A DNA stretch of 64,000 nt, from NCBI RefSeq assembly GCF_905171775.1, contig NC_053494.1:198787544-198851543 (forward strand), written 5' to 3'. The position numbers and the translations under genes were made by a program. The notes under the pieces are model-generated. The model was not told where the DNA came from, did no database searches, and saw only the letters and a list, made by a program, of their open reading frames with translations. The stretch's first letter is position 1; every line of letters starts with the position of its first letter. Below, in pieces: positions 11,366 through 22,924 of the stretch. The DNA is from Rana temporaria (taxonomy: Eukaryota > Chordata > Amphibia > Anura > Ranidae).

Positions 11366-12430
11366 ATAATACCCCAAGTGAATGTATTTTAAAAGAAAAA
11401 CAAAGCCAATGTGTACCTAATTTCATAGTGCCGACCAGAGCTCACGTGACTGGCCGCCTCAGTCCTCCTCTTCTCTCCTCCTCCTGGCTGATGTCAGCGA
11501 GGGTTCTCAGCCCCACCCGCTTTGCTGTCAAATTGAGAGGAGAGAGAGGCGTCCGGTCATGTGAGCTCCGATCAGCGCTATGAAATGGAGGTACACAGCG
11601 GCATTTTTTTTTTTTTTTTAAACACATACACTGGGGACATTATTTAATATAGCAGAGGGCATTGTAGGAATATCATTGAGTGGCTTAACAACCACTTTAA
11701 GAAAAAACTGTACTTAGTGCTAAAATTAACGTAAACCCGCATGAAAAAATTGCGATAAATGAATATGTACCAGCCGCACTCAAAACAACACAAAGATACA
11801 AGTGTCACAAATATCCTTCAGAAATACTGTTGTGCTGTGTATATGTCTCAGTGTAAACCAATCATTAAGCAAAATAAAATTTTCTACAAATTAAATCATC
11901 AGTCCCGTCTCTAAGATCAAAATATCTCCGGAAAACATAGAAAATTTATAAAATTAACACCATATGTGAACTATTTATAGGTCCATCCATGTATTGTGTC
12001 AACCGAAATGTCTCCGACGCATTATATGGGAATCGCACATGTGGCGTGGCCCTAAGGCTGGATTCACACTATGCGTTACTCTTACTATGTGCTAATGCAA
12101 TGCGTTTTCATATAGAATTGGATAGCAGAAGTGTAGCAGATAGCAGAATAAAAGTGTTATAAAATGGACCTGCACTTTTTTTTTTTTAACAAGCTGCAAT
12201 GAATAGATGACTCATATTGGTGTATCGTGATGCACTGAAACCCACGTGCGTAGAGGCGCCCTGACAAGGTGCATTAGAATGATATTCAAAAGGGGACCCA
12301 AACACACCTCCATTGCAGCCATTCAGAATGATCGGTGCTGATCAAAAAGAATGCACTGTGGATTATACTTGGGATTGTACAACCTCGCAATTCACCAAAA
12401 TTACAAGTCAAGTCGTTACAAACCATCAAA
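11366..12430. other. No gene; partial MITE then unique DNA
   Basis: Positions 11,366-11,702 look like another snap-back MITE. They have a GGAGCTCACATGACC-like inverted pair and end AACAACCACTTTAA. From 11,703 to 12,430 I see nothing beyond the fragment GGCTGGATTCACACTATG near 12,056. Confidence 0.35.
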
Positions 12431-13588
12431 AAATCAACACACTAATGTCTAAACCCCTGGGAACAAAAGTGAGTACACCCCTAAGTGAAAATGTCCAAAT
12501 TGGGCCCAAAGTGTCAATATTTTCTGTGACCACCATTATTTTTCCAGCACTACCCATAGCTCCCAAATGTCCCTGATTTCTAGGGACTGTCCCTGATTTG
12601 TAGCAATGCCCCTCTGTCCCTTATTCCTCCTCATTTGTCCATTATTTTGGTCTGATCTGTAAAGATGTAGATAAAATAAACTTTTTTTCTATCAAAAAGT
12701 GTTTCCCGGCTCTAAACCTTTCATCTGATTTCTAAATTGCTGCATTTGTAAATTCCAAAAGCCAATATAAAGGAATAGTTGTGGTAAAAAAAAGCACTTG
12801 TGGGTTTAACCAATCTTGTTTTTTTGTACAATTCTCCTTTAAGGGGGCGTGGCAAGGAGTGTGTCCTATGCCTGCATACTTGTGCTGAAAGGTGTGCCTC
12901 ATTACCATCTCAAAAAGTTTGGAAGTATGACTGCCTTAAAGCGGTGGTTCCCCCTAAAACACATTTCTAACAATAGATTCGTAAGACCCGTTACACTGCG
13001 GGTAGGCTGGCTTTTTTTTTTTTAGTACATACCGAGATCTCCCCATCTCGTCCCTTGGCGGTGGGCGTTCCTAGTTGATTGACGTTCCTCGGACGGGCGC
13101 ATACGTGACGTCACGACTTTCCGACAGAAGCCGAACGTCATTGCGCAGGCGCCGTATAGAGTCGGCTCTATACGGCGCATGCGCAGCGACGTTCGGCTTC
13201 TTTCGGAAAGTCGTGACGTCACGTACGCGCCCGTCCGAGGAACGTCAATCAACTAGGAACGCCCACCGACAAGGGACGAGACGGGGAGATCTCGGTATGT
13301 ACTAAAAAAAAAAAAAAAAAAAGCCAGCCTACCCGCAGTGTAACGGGTCTTACGAATCTATTGTTAGCAATGTGTTTTAGGGGGAACCACCCCTTTAATC
13401 CTCTTGGGCATGGAGTTTACCTGAGCTCCACAGGTTGCCCCTGGAGTCCTCTTCCACTCCTTCATGTGGACATCACGGAGCTGGTGGATATTAGAGACTT
13501 TGCGCTCCTCCACCTTCCATTTGAGAATGTCCCACAGATGCTCAATAGGGTTTGGACTTGATGGACTTGTGTCTTTTTTCAACCTCAC
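12431..13588 (-). pseudogene. Tc1-like transposase remnant, interrupted
   Basis: The left part (about 12,450-12,550) is Tc1-like non-coding DNA, with AAAAGTGAGTACACCCCTAA and an ACCACCATTATTTT block. From 13,588 down to 13,400 the - strand encodes a fragment with SPNPIEHLWDILKWKVEERK. This matches the DDE-family C-terminal motif of Tc1 transposases (N-P-I-E-H-L-W-D). Two insertions separate the two parts: a sequence of about 380 bp and then a TTAA-flanked MITE. It is clearly inactive. Confidence 0.75.
12940..13394. mobile_element. Snap-back MITE inside the Tc1 remnant
   Basis: The ends AGCGGTGGTTCCCCCTAAAA and TTTTAGGGGGAACCACCCC are inverted, with TTAA at 12936-12939 and 13395-13398. The two arms are nearly identical for over 200 bp. 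As a result each strand carries a mirrored 76-codon open frame. These frames are palindrome products and not genes. Confidence 0.8.
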
Positions 13589-13902
13589 CTACTATGTAAC
13601 TATATATAACAGCTTCAACTCCTCTGGCCTAACGCTACATAAGAATGGAACTCTTGATCTAAATGTCCTACAACAAGTATTCAGATTAGCAATTTTGACT
13701 ATTCTCTGACTTTTGTGACTGACATACTTGCTTCAGACCAGTGGTGTCAGCATAACGGCCAGGCATCTAGCATTTTCAGAAGTCAGTAATGGCAGCCTAC
13801 GTTTTCCTTTCATGGCACAGGCTGGAGCTGCCAGTGTTCTGTCAATATGTCCAACCCATCAGAAACTCCAACCACGTCACTTCCGGTTTATTTAAAACCT
13901 TA

Positions 13903-14337
13903 TGCCGCGTACAGACACAGTCGAAATTTCCGACAACAAATGTTCGATGTGAACTTGTTGTCGGAAAATCCGACCGTGTGTAGGCGCCATCGGACATTTG
14001 CTGTCGGAATTTCCGACAACAAATGTTTGAGAGCTGGTTCTCAAATTTTCCGACAACAAAAGTTCTTGACGGAAATTCCGACCGTGTGTACACAAATCAA
14101 CGCACAAAAATCCTACGCATGCTCGTAATCAATTCGACGCATGCTCAAAATCATTGAACTTATTTTTTCTCGGCTCGTCGTAGTGTTGTACGTCACCGCG
14201 TTCTTGACGTTTGTAATTTCCTACAACATTTGTGTGACCGTGTGTATGCAAGACAAGTTTGAGCCAACATTACGTTGGAAAAAAATCCACAGTTTTGATA
14301 TCGGAATGGCCGATCGTGTGTACGCGGCGTTAGTAAT
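13903..14337. mobile_element. MITE, GCCGCGTACACAC family
   Basis: The left end is ATGCCGCGTACAGACACAG and the right end is CGATCGTGTGTACGCGGCG. Internal blocks AATTTCCGACAACAAATGTT and CCGACCGTGTGTA recur in both orientations. Close relatives lie at 30,633-31,067 and 34,198-34,634. Confidence 0.75.
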
Positions 14338-14627
14338 CGGAGATTTTGACGAATTGGTGGTTGGACACAACACAGACAACCGAATAGAGACCTGCACAGG
14401 AAGACTGAGCTGTTTTGACAGCACAGTGGCTAACGAGGACAAAGTTGTCGCCTCCTCGGCGGTGGCCATTTTGTTGGCTAGTATCGTATTGTCCACTCAT
14501 AATATCCTGCACCAGACTCTATTCGTGGGGCCAGCGTTCTGTCCAACCATCAATTTGTCAAACTCCAATTACTGCTGGTTTTAAATAAAAGTCAGCAGCT
14601 ACAAACACTGTAGCTGGTGACTTTTAA
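14338..14627. other. No gene seen
   Basis: Unique-looking sequence. An open frame crosses it on the + strand but begins inside the preceding MITE and has no recognisable domain. Confidence 0.3.
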
Positions 14628-15606
14628 CTACTTGCTGACCAGCCGCCGCAGTTCTACGGCGGCAGATCGGCTCCCCTGCGCGAGAGCCCGTAGCTCTACG
14701 TCGCCTCGCGAAGCGGCCACTAGGGGCGCGCGCGCGCCCCGCGCTCGTCCCTGATCCCGACAGACGTGCCCGGCGGGTGCGATCACCGCCGGGCACCCGC
14801 GATCACTCGTTACAGAGCGGTGACCGGGAGCTGTGTGTGTAAACACACAGCTCCCGGTCCTGTCAGGGGGAGAAATGCCTGACCGTCTGTTCATACAATG
14901 TATGAACAGCGATCAGTCATTTCCTCTGGTGAGTCCACCCCCCCTACAGTTAGAACACATCCAGGGAACATACTTAACCCCTTCCCCGCCCCCTAGTGTT
15001 AGCCCCTTCCCTGCCAGTGGCATTTTTATAGTAATCAATGCATTTTTATAGCACTGATCGCTACAAAAATGCCAATGGTCCCAAAAATGTGTCAAAAGTG
15101 TCCGAAGTGTCCGCCATAATGTCGCAGTACCGAAAAAAATGGCTGATCGCCATCATTACTAGTAAAAAACAAATATTAATAAAAATGCCATAAAACTTCC
15201 CCCTATTTTGTAGACGCTATAACTTTTGCGCAAACCAATCAATAAACGCTTATGCGATTTTTTTTTTTTACGAAAAATATGTAGAAGAATACATATCAAC
15301 CTAAACTGAGGGAAAAAAAAGTTTTTTTATATATTTTTGGGGGATATTTATTATGGTAAAAAGTAAAAAATATTCATTTTTTTTCAAAATTGTCGCTCTA
15401 TTTTTGTTTATAGCGCAAAAACTAAAAACCCGCAGAGGTGATCAAATACCACCAAAAGAAAGCTCTATTTGTGGGGAAAAGAGGACGCCAATTTTGTTTG
15501 GAAGCCACGTCGCACGACCGCGCAATTGTCAGTTAAATCGACGCAGTGCCGAATCGCAAAAAGTGCTCTGGTCTTCGACCAGCAATATGGTCCGGGGCTT
15601 AAGTGG
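14628..15606. mobile_element. TTAA-target MITE (CTACTTGCTGACC end)
   Basis: It is flanked by TTAA at 14624-14627 and 15607-15610, and ends GGGGCTTAAGTGG. The left half is GC-rich with a hairpin GGGAGCTGTGTGTGTAAACA that pairs with the following copy of ACACAGCTCCC. The right half has the shared blocks GAAGCCACGTCGCACGACC and TTGTTTATAGCGC. Same family as 4304-5200 and 46211-47132. Confidence 0.8.
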
Positions 15607-15610
15607 TTAA

Positions 15611-16601
15611 TAAGGACACTTACCTGTCCAGGGTGCCCGCGATTTTGACAGCTGAAGCCGAGCAATAGCTCGGGTCTCGGCTGCCCCGCCGCCATCCTCG
15701 GTGAGGGAATCAGGAAGTGAAGCGTTGCGGCTTCACTGCCCGGTTCCCTACTGCGCATGCACGAGTGGCGTGGCGCTATGTAAATGGGCGGATATCTGCT
15801 GGGACACGCACAAGGTCCCAGAAGACACCGCTCCCCATTTCCCAGGAGGCAGCGCGAGATAGAGAAGAACGAAGACCACCGTGGAAAGAGGAAGTGGCAG
15901 ATTAGGACGATCTGCCTAGTAACAGCCACTTCTGGTAAGTATTAAAAAAAAAAAAATCAAATTTTTTGTAGCCTTTTTGGCTATTTTTTTTTTTAGCATG
16001 GACCTCAGCTTTAAGCGGTTGGAGTTTCTGACAGGTTGGAGAATGTGACAGAACACCGGGACATGCTGGGTTCACTAGTTTCCAGACACCTGGACAGCAG
16101 AAGGCTCCTCAGTCCTCCATGTCATTGGATGCCTCCTCTCCATCTGCTCTGTGTGTCTATAGAGTCACTTTCTATGGGGATATTTTATCTCTTTAGTAAA
16201 TTCCAAGAATTAATGATGGGTTTAGCATTCCATAATCGGTTGTTACCTGCGCAGTCACCGGAAAATCACTCCATGTAAGACGCCGGCTTGAAGAGTTCTA
16301 ACCTTACACAGGCGGAATTTAAATGTTTGTCCCCATTGTCACATTAATAGAGAAATGTCTGCAGAATTCCATTCACACGCAGATAATACAAGCAGCTTAA
16401 ATATCATTTGTTTTACAAAGGAGCAAACCTGAATCCACAGAAATGAAAGAACATCTAAACCCAAGAACAAAAAATGCAAGATATTTCAGTCCTTAGATGT
16501 GGCAGCTGCATTTGTTTTCTTTTTTTAGGCTCACTGTGACCTGGCGATCCTGCCAGTAATACACTTCCTTTCCTCATTCTACTCACTCACTGTACTGTAT
16601 C
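15611..16601. other. No gene; partial MITE plus unique DNA
   Basis: Positions 15,611-16,015 look like one arm of a snap-back MITE ending near GGACCTCAGCTTTAAGCGG. The rest to 16,600 appears unique, and I saw no domain in it. An 80-codon frame near 16,036 has no recognisable features. Confidence 0.3.
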
Positions 16602-17186
16602 TACCGTGTTTCCCCGAAAATAAGCCCGGGTCTTATATTAATTTTGGCAACAAAAGACACAGTAGGGCTTATATTCAGGGTAGGTCTTACCATGTAATGT
16701 GCTGTCTTCTCTCCCCCTCTCTCTCCCTGCCTGACAGGAATCCCCAGTGTGAATGGAGTTAAAATGTTTGTAAAATCCAATAATCCACTCTATTGCAGTA
16801 CAGGGCTCAAAATTCCAAGTCCTGAGCTACTAGCCAGGCCTCAAGGCGTACTCGCCACCAGATGCCCCGCCCAACCCCTACCATGTCCCACCCCCTAATC
16901 CCACCCCTAGACACGCCCTCATAAATCTCATGAAATGACACTTAAATGTTTTATGCAGAATTAAGTTATAAAAATAAATATTAACAACAACTTTATCCGT
17001 GCCCAAAAATGCAGCCTGCCCATGTCTACCAATGCAGCATGTGTCCCCAGTGCAGCCACAGGTCCCCAGTACAGCAAAATGTCCCGAATGCAGCCAGTGT
17101 CCCCATTGCAGCCAGTGTCCCCAATGCAGCAAAATGTCCCCAGTGCAGCTAAATGTCCCCAGTGCAGCAAAATGTCCCCATTGCAG

Positions 17187-17693
17187 CAGGGGTGTATTTA
17201 GGTTTTGTGCTGCCCTAGGCCTGGTGAAACTTGCGCACCCCCTACTTTATATATGACGCACCCCTTCCTTTTTAAGACTCGTCCTGTCATTTTCATGGGA
17301 TAAGGACAAAGGGACATGGTGGGATGAGGACAGGGGGGCAGGGTGGGATGAGGACAGGGTGGGATGAGCACAGGGGGACAGGGTGGGATGAGCACAGGGG
17401 GACAGGGTGAGATGAGGACAGGGGGACAGGGTGGGATGAGGACAGGGGAACAGGGTGGGATGAGGACAGGGTGGGATGAGGACAGGGGGACAGGGTGGGA
17501 TGAGCACAGGGGGACAGGGTGGGATGAGCACAGGGGGACAGGGTGGGATGAGGACAGGGGGACAGGGTGGGATGAGGACAGGGTGGGGTGAGCACAGGGG
17601 GACAGGGTGGGATGAGCACAGGGGGACAGGGTGGGATGAGGACTTTTTTGCCGCCCCCCGCAAAGTGCCGGCCTAGGCCATAATACATCTCTG
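17187..17693. mobile_element. hAT-like MITE inserted in the minisatellite
   Basis: The ends CAGGGGTGTATTTAGG and CCATAATACATCTCTG are inverted. The target duplication CATTGCAG is perfect (17179-17186 and 17694-17701). The target is itself one unit of the surrounding minisatellite, so the insertion is younger than the array. Inside it lies a second, unrelated tandem repeat. Confidence 0.85.
17289..17645. repeat. 24-bp minisatellite, GGGATGAGGACAGGGGGACA
   Basis: About 14 units of roughly 24 bp alternate GGATGAGGACAG and GGATGAGCACAG, each followed by GGGGACAGGGT; some units are shortened. Since 24 is a multiple of three, both strands stay open over long stretches without being genes. Confidence 0.85.
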
Positions 17694-18650
17694 CATTGCA
17701 GCCAGTGTCCCCAATGCAGCAAAATGTCCCCATTGCAGCCAGCGTCCCCATTGCAGCCAGAATACCCAATGCAGCAAAATGTCCCCAATGCAGCAAAATG
17801 TCCCCATTGCAGCCAGTGTCCCCATTGCAGTAAAATGTCCCCAATGCAGCAAAATGTCCCCATTGCAGCCAGTGTCCCCAATGCAGCAAAATGCCCCCAT
17901 TGCAGTCAGTGTCCCCAATGCAGCAAAATGTCCCCATTGCAGCCAGTGTCCCCATTGCAGCCAGAATACCCAATGCAGCAAAGTGTCCCCAATGCAGCAA
18001 AATGTTCCCATTGCAGTAAAATGTCCCCAATGCAGCAAAATGTCCCCATTGCAGCCAGTGTCCCCAATGCAGCAAAATGTCCCCATTGCAGCCAGTGTCC
18101 CCAATGCAGCAAAATGTCCCCATTGCAGCCAGTGTCCCCAATGCAGTAAAATGTCCCCAATAAGGGAAAATGTCCCCTTTTGCAGCCAGAGTTCCCCACA
18201 TTGCAGCCTACCTGTGCTGGGTAAGAGAGAGGAGAGGATCCGGACCCGCTGCCGCTGCCTGGTTGTTCAAAGCGCGGGGAACATAACAGCTTTCAATTCA
18301 ATAGCTGTGTTCCCCGCCGCGAGCCGTCATATACGCGCTTTGAACAACCAGGCGGCGGCTGCGGCGGCTCCTCTCCTCTCCTTGCTCGCCCCCCCTGCTC
18401 CCAGGCAACCCACACTCAAAATTTACTCGCAAAATGCGAGCAGGCGAGTGTAAACTTTGAGGGCTTATATAATGTACAATGTGTGTGTTTCTGTAATATA
18501 ATTGTGCCAAATACCTTCATTATAGCGCCACTCTGCACTTCTGTGACCCGCCGGGGCTCTCTTCCCCGCAATTATATTACAGAAACACACACGTTGCACA
18601 TTATATACTCCTGTAATAGGGTGAATTATAGGATTTCACAAGCATTTTAA

Positions 18651-18870
18651 CCACTTAAGCCCTGGACCATTTTGTTGCTAAATGACCGGGCCACTTTTTG
18701 CGATTCGGCACTGCGTCGCTTTGACTGACAATTGCGCGGTCGTGCGACGTGGCTCCCAAACAAAGTTTACGTCCTTTTTTTCCCACAAATAGAGCTTTCT
18801 TTTGGTGGTATTTGATCACCTCTGCAGTTTTTATTTTTTATGCTTTAAACAAAAATAGAGCATGTCCATT
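18651..18870. mobile_element. TTAA-target MITE, truncated
   Basis: It starts after TTAA (18647-18650) with CCACTTAAGCCCTGGACC and contains TGCGACGTGGCTCCCAAAC. It breaks off after AACAAAAATAGAGC. The following 200 bp, ending GACCGTGTGAAAGGGGCC, belong to a different MITE. Confidence 0.7.
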
Positions 18871-19213
18871 TTCATCAGATCTCACCGTTTCGATCCGCCA
18901 TGGACGGGAGGGGACGTATCACCATCCGTCTGATTTTGGCGGATCGGATTGGGTCCAGATGTCAGCGGACATGTCTCCGCTGACATCCGACGCTCCATAG
19001 GATTGCATGGAGCGGCCGTTCACGTCCGCCAAACAAAACTGACAGACGGCCCGACCGTGTGAAAGGGGCCTTACTCTGCAAAATTCAAACCAAATGTAGC
19101 TAGCTATGCAAAAGAGCCTGGGAAAAGAGCTGCAGAGAAACAGTTTGGACCTCCCTCCACTGAGTGTATGATCAGACGGGAAGAACAGCCCCTGCATAAT
19201 ATACTGGTACTTA

Positions 19214-19936
19214 GGGCTAGATTCTCAGAAGAGTTACGCCGGTGTATCTACAGATACACCGGCGTAATTCGAATTTCCCGCCGGCGTATCATTGTTTTGT
19301 ATTCACAAAACAAGATACGACGGATTTAGGCTAGGATCCGACTGGTGTAAATCACTTACACCGTCGGATCCTAAATGCAATACAACGCCGACCGCTAGGT
19401 GGCGTTTATGTTCAGGTCTCATTTGTTTATGCAAATGAGCCTGATACGCCGATTCCCGAACGAATTCGCGTTGCGTAGCCGTCGCTTATGTCGTTTGCGT
19501 AAGCGTAAGGTTACCCCTGCTATATGAGGGGTAACCTTACGCCAGTCCGCCGTATGCCATGTTAAGTATGGCGTCGGGTGTCCGCGTCGTCTTTTCCCTT
19601 CGGGTACGTCGTTTTCCTAAGTCGTTCTTGAATACGACTTTACGTCAATGACGCACACGTCGGCGTCATTGCCGTTTTCCGTCGAGAACTGGAGCATGCG
19701 CACTGGGCTATTTTAAGCCCGGCGCATGCGCAGTTCGATCGGCACGGGGGCGCGCTTAATTTAAATACAAGCCGCCCCCTTGGAATTACGCGGGGATAAG
19801 CCGGGCCAATTACACTACGCCGCCGCAAATTACAGAGCAAGTGTTTGGGGAATATGGCACTTGCTCCTGTACATTGGGGCGGCGTAGTGTAAAAAGCTTA
19901 CGCGACGCCGCCGCAGGATCTACCAGAATCTGGCCC
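19214..19936. mobile_element. MITE, GGGCTAGATTC family, TTA duplication
   Basis: The ends GGGCTAGATTCTC and CCAGAATCTGGCCC are inverted and are flanked by TTA on both sides (19211-19213, 19937-19939). The interior carries GCATGCGCA, a pair around CCGTCGGATCCTAAATGCA, and a CGGCGTAGTGTAA block shared with 43,996-44,711. Confidence 0.8.
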
Positions 19937-20078
19937 TTAAACTTTACCTGCAGTAATTACTAAATAAAAACGTGTTCTGTTTTACCTATTTCTTAAATAT
20001 TGATAGCTTAATTTCGCGTTTGGAAAAGTGGGGGGCGTCTTGTACATGGGGGCGTCTTATATGTGGAAAAATACGGTA

Positions 20079-21213
20079 CTAACGTTACACAGTTGTCGTG
20101 CCACAAACACGAACGCAGTGACGTGATGCAAGGGATTTCAGCTCTTGAGCGCCAGTGCCAGGGATGGACTGGCCATTGGGACTACAGGGAGTTTCCCGGT
20201 GGGCCGATGGCTCAGTGGGCCGGCTTCAGTGACAGCAGACCGCCGCCCCCCCCCCCAGCGCTCACCTGGGGAGAACAGAGAAGTACCAGTACCAGCCGTT
20301 CTACTCTAATAAAGTAAAACGGCTAGTGGCTAGTAAAGGGGGAGAGGGGGCTTGGATGGCTGGGGGGGGGGGGGGCGCAAGTTGTCCGGCCGCCATGGGA
20401 GAGACCTGTCAAATTAGGCCTGTCTGGATGAAGTCCGGGGCCAAATCTTTGTCCCAGTCCAGCTCTTGAGCGCCACCCTTTGGGCCCCTTCTGATTTTGT
20501 GTTTGAATTGATTCCGAGCATGCGTGTTGTTTCGACGTTTGTGTGACGGATTTGTTTACTGACCATACGAAAATCTGACGTCAGACTGAAAAACGTACTA
20601 GCCTGGCATCCAACATTTGTTGGCCGAAAGTTGGACAACAATTGTCAACGGTAAGATTTCAGGACAACAGTCTGTCAACAGACAATCCCCTGCCAACAAT
20701 CGTTTTGTGTGTACGAGGCTTAGTCCATATATACACTTGTTGTCGGCTGTGTACGGTGTTAATTGACATGGGATAGACGGAACATATGTTTCTAGTAAAC
20801 AGCAATTACTGGGACATTTTTGAGTGTGGTGGAAATAATAACACATTATTTGCTGAGGCGCGCGGTATTCCAGCGAGGCCTAAAGTGACAGATAAGACCT
20901 TCTGTGTAAATAAGCGTCCCATTAATGAGAGTATAGGATTCTTGCAGAAACAAATAATAGAGTAAAGAGTGCAGACCTTGGGCCCCGGCTCCTAGACAGG
21001 TGCTTACATAAAAACACATCGATTGCAGCATCTGAGGACCCCCCCCTATGTACACAGATAAAGAGCCCGTCACCGGCCATATCTGTCACATGACAGAGAT
21101 GTCATTCACCTATCATTGGAAATCTGAACCTTTTATGTACTCAAGGAAAGAGCAAGAATTTACAACATTGTTGTTACTTTAACCAGGGTCCACCAATGAA
21201 GGGGAACTATAGG
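20079..21213. other. No gene; scattered repeat fragments
   Basis: Fragments include CAGGGATGGACTGGCCATTG near 20,160, typical of a hAT end, and GTCTGGATGAAGTCC near 20,426, which recurs near 55,775. At about 20,500-20,720 there is sequence ending GTGTACGAGGCTTAG, like the GTACACACG-ended family. I see no coding signal. Confidence 0.35.
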
Positions 21214-22204
21214 CCCCTTTCACACGGACGGATAGAATGGTGCTTTTAGCTGCGGATTTTACCGCAGCTAGAAGCACACAATGCTTTCTGCTTTCCTATG
21301 ACATCATTCACACACTACGGTTAGCTGCGGTTTTGTTACCCGCGGTTTTGTTGCGGATAGAAAAAATAGAACTGAATGCGTCCAGCTGCGATGTCACGCA
21401 GCTATCGGCACAAAACCGCAGGTAACCGCAGTGCACTGTGTCAGCTGCGTTTGGTATGGATCTTGAGGGGGAACTCCACGCCAAATTTCAAATAAAAAAA
21501 CGGCATGGGTTCCCCCTCCAAGAGCATACCAGGTCCTTGGGTCTGCTATGGATTTTAAGGGTAACCCCCCCGCACGCCGAAAAAACTGCATGGGGGTCCC
21601 CCCAAAGTCCATATCAGACCCCTATCCGAGCAGCAGCCATGCCGGTCAGTAAAGGGGGTGGGGACGAGCGAGAGCCCCCCCCCTCCTTAACCATGCCAGG
21701 CCGCATGCCCTCAACATGGGGAGGTAGGTGCGGCCCCCACCCCACCCCAAAAGCACCCTGTCCCCATGTTGATGAGGACAGGGCCTCTTCCCGCCAACCC
21801 TGGCTGTTGGTTGTTGGGGTCTGCGGGCGGTGAGCTTATTGGAATCTGGGAGCCCGCCGCCAGATCCCAGCCCCCCACCCTAGGTGAATGAGTATGGGGT
21901 ACATCGTAAAAAAAATCGTAAAAAAAATTGTAAAAAAACACACTCAGGTTTTTAAAGTAATTTATTAGTCAGCTCCGGGGGGCGTTCTGCTGGGCCCCCC
22001 CTCTCTTCTTTAGCTCTTTTACGTGGGGGGCCCGGGCTTCTTCTACGTCTTCTTGCGGGGGGGGAGGGGTCCCGGTCCTCACGCAAACGCAGCTATAAGC
22101 ACTGTACAAATGCAGCTGACCGCTGTGACTGGAGTCTTGAATTCCAGCTAAACATAAACATGCTTGTATCTGCGGCAAAACAGCCGTCCGTGTGAAAGGG
22201 GCCA
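21214..22204. mobile_element. MITE, GGCCCCTTTCACACGG ends, about 1 kb
   Basis: The terminal inverted repeats are GGCCCCTTTCACACGGACGG and CCGTCCGTGTGAAAGGGGCC, flanked by ATA on each side. The interior includes TTAGCTGCGG variants and a segment with GGTCTGCTATGGATT. The 131-codon frame inside has no recognisable domain, and its proline-rich part follows base composition. Confidence 0.7.
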
Positions 22205-22924
22205 TATGTAAAAATAATGCTGGATCTTTACTGTAAAAAATAAAATAAAATAATGCTGGATAAACTGATACACTATACCAGGGGTCGACAATCCCCGGGC
22301 GCCAGGTCGCAATTGCGACAAGAAATTGTGACCTGGCGCTCGCGGCGGCCGGTAATTGAGGCCGCGGCTTTGCGGCCTCAATTATCGGCTGCGGCGGGGG
22401 AGGTGGGGGCGCACGGAGGCACAGGATCCTGTGTCTCCGTGCGCCCCACCTTCCCCACCGCGCGATTGCGGCACCCGCAACGGCCGGTAATTGAGGCAGT
22501 GGCTTTGCGGCCTTGTGAAGTCCCTCTGTGTCCTTCTGTGAGCTGGCGCCATCTGGTGGTGGCCGTTGGCATTACAAGTTAAACAGCAATTCTAAAAGTG
22601 TCATTTTTAACTATTTTCACTGCCATCTCCTTCCCTCTAATTAGAACCCCCAAACATCATATATATTTTTTATTCTAACACCCTAGAGAATAAAATGGCG
22701 ATCGTTGCAATACTTTCTGTCACGCTGTATTTGCGCAGCGAACTTACAAGCGCACTTTTTTGGGAAAAAATACACTTTTTTTAATTGAAAAATAAGACAA
22801 CAGTAAAGTTATCACAATTTTGAGCATACACACGGCCGGGATTCCCGGACAAAAGTTCTGCTCGCAGTTTTCCTTTCGGGAAAACCGGCCGTGTGTACGA
22901 GGCATTAGTCTGTAAGGTTCAATA
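22205..22924. repeat. Repeat fragments, including a short GTACACACG MITE
   Basis: Positions 22,272-22,540 begin CAGGGGTCGACAATCC and contain two diverged copies of CGGCCGGTAATTGAGGC. Positions 22,560-22,810 match a segment also present near 25,150 and 58,700, around AACACCCTAGAGAATAAAA. Positions 22,825-22,909 form a small hairpin ending CGTGTGTACGAGGCATTAG. There is no gene. Confidence 0.45.

Larger units (their letters stand above)
17030..18205. repeat. Minisatellite based on CCAATGCAG/CCATTGCAG
   Basis: The array is made of units such as TGTCCCCAATGCAGCAAAA and TGTCCCCATTGCAGCCAG, 18-19 bp each. They alternate in no fixed order. The array is split by a hAT-like insertion at 17,187-17,693. 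Long frames on both strands, rich in CS/QCP or HWGH, are repeat artefacts. Confidence 0.85.
16602..20078. mobile_element. Candidate 3.5-kb composite element with TACCGT ends
   Basis: The left end TACCGTGTTTCCCCGAAAAT and the right end GTGGAAAAATACGGTA are imperfect inverted repeats, consistent with one old element bounded by TA. If so, several later insertions lie inside it: a minisatellite with a hAT MITE (17.0-18.2 kb), a truncated TTAA-MITE (18,651-18,870) and a GGGCC-family MITE (19,214-19,936). Two independent fragments facing each other would give the same picture. Confidence 0.45.

Noticed and set aside
13022..13305. Two 76-codon frames, almost identical, on opposite strands
   Set aside because: They are the two arms of a MITE palindrome, so the match is expected and does not show coding.
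17198..18201. Long - strand frames (up to 302 codons) rich in HWGH, FCCIGD and HPVP
   Set aside because: They follow the 18-19-bp and 24-bp tandem repeats and change phase with them. There is no domain and similar frames exist on the + strand.
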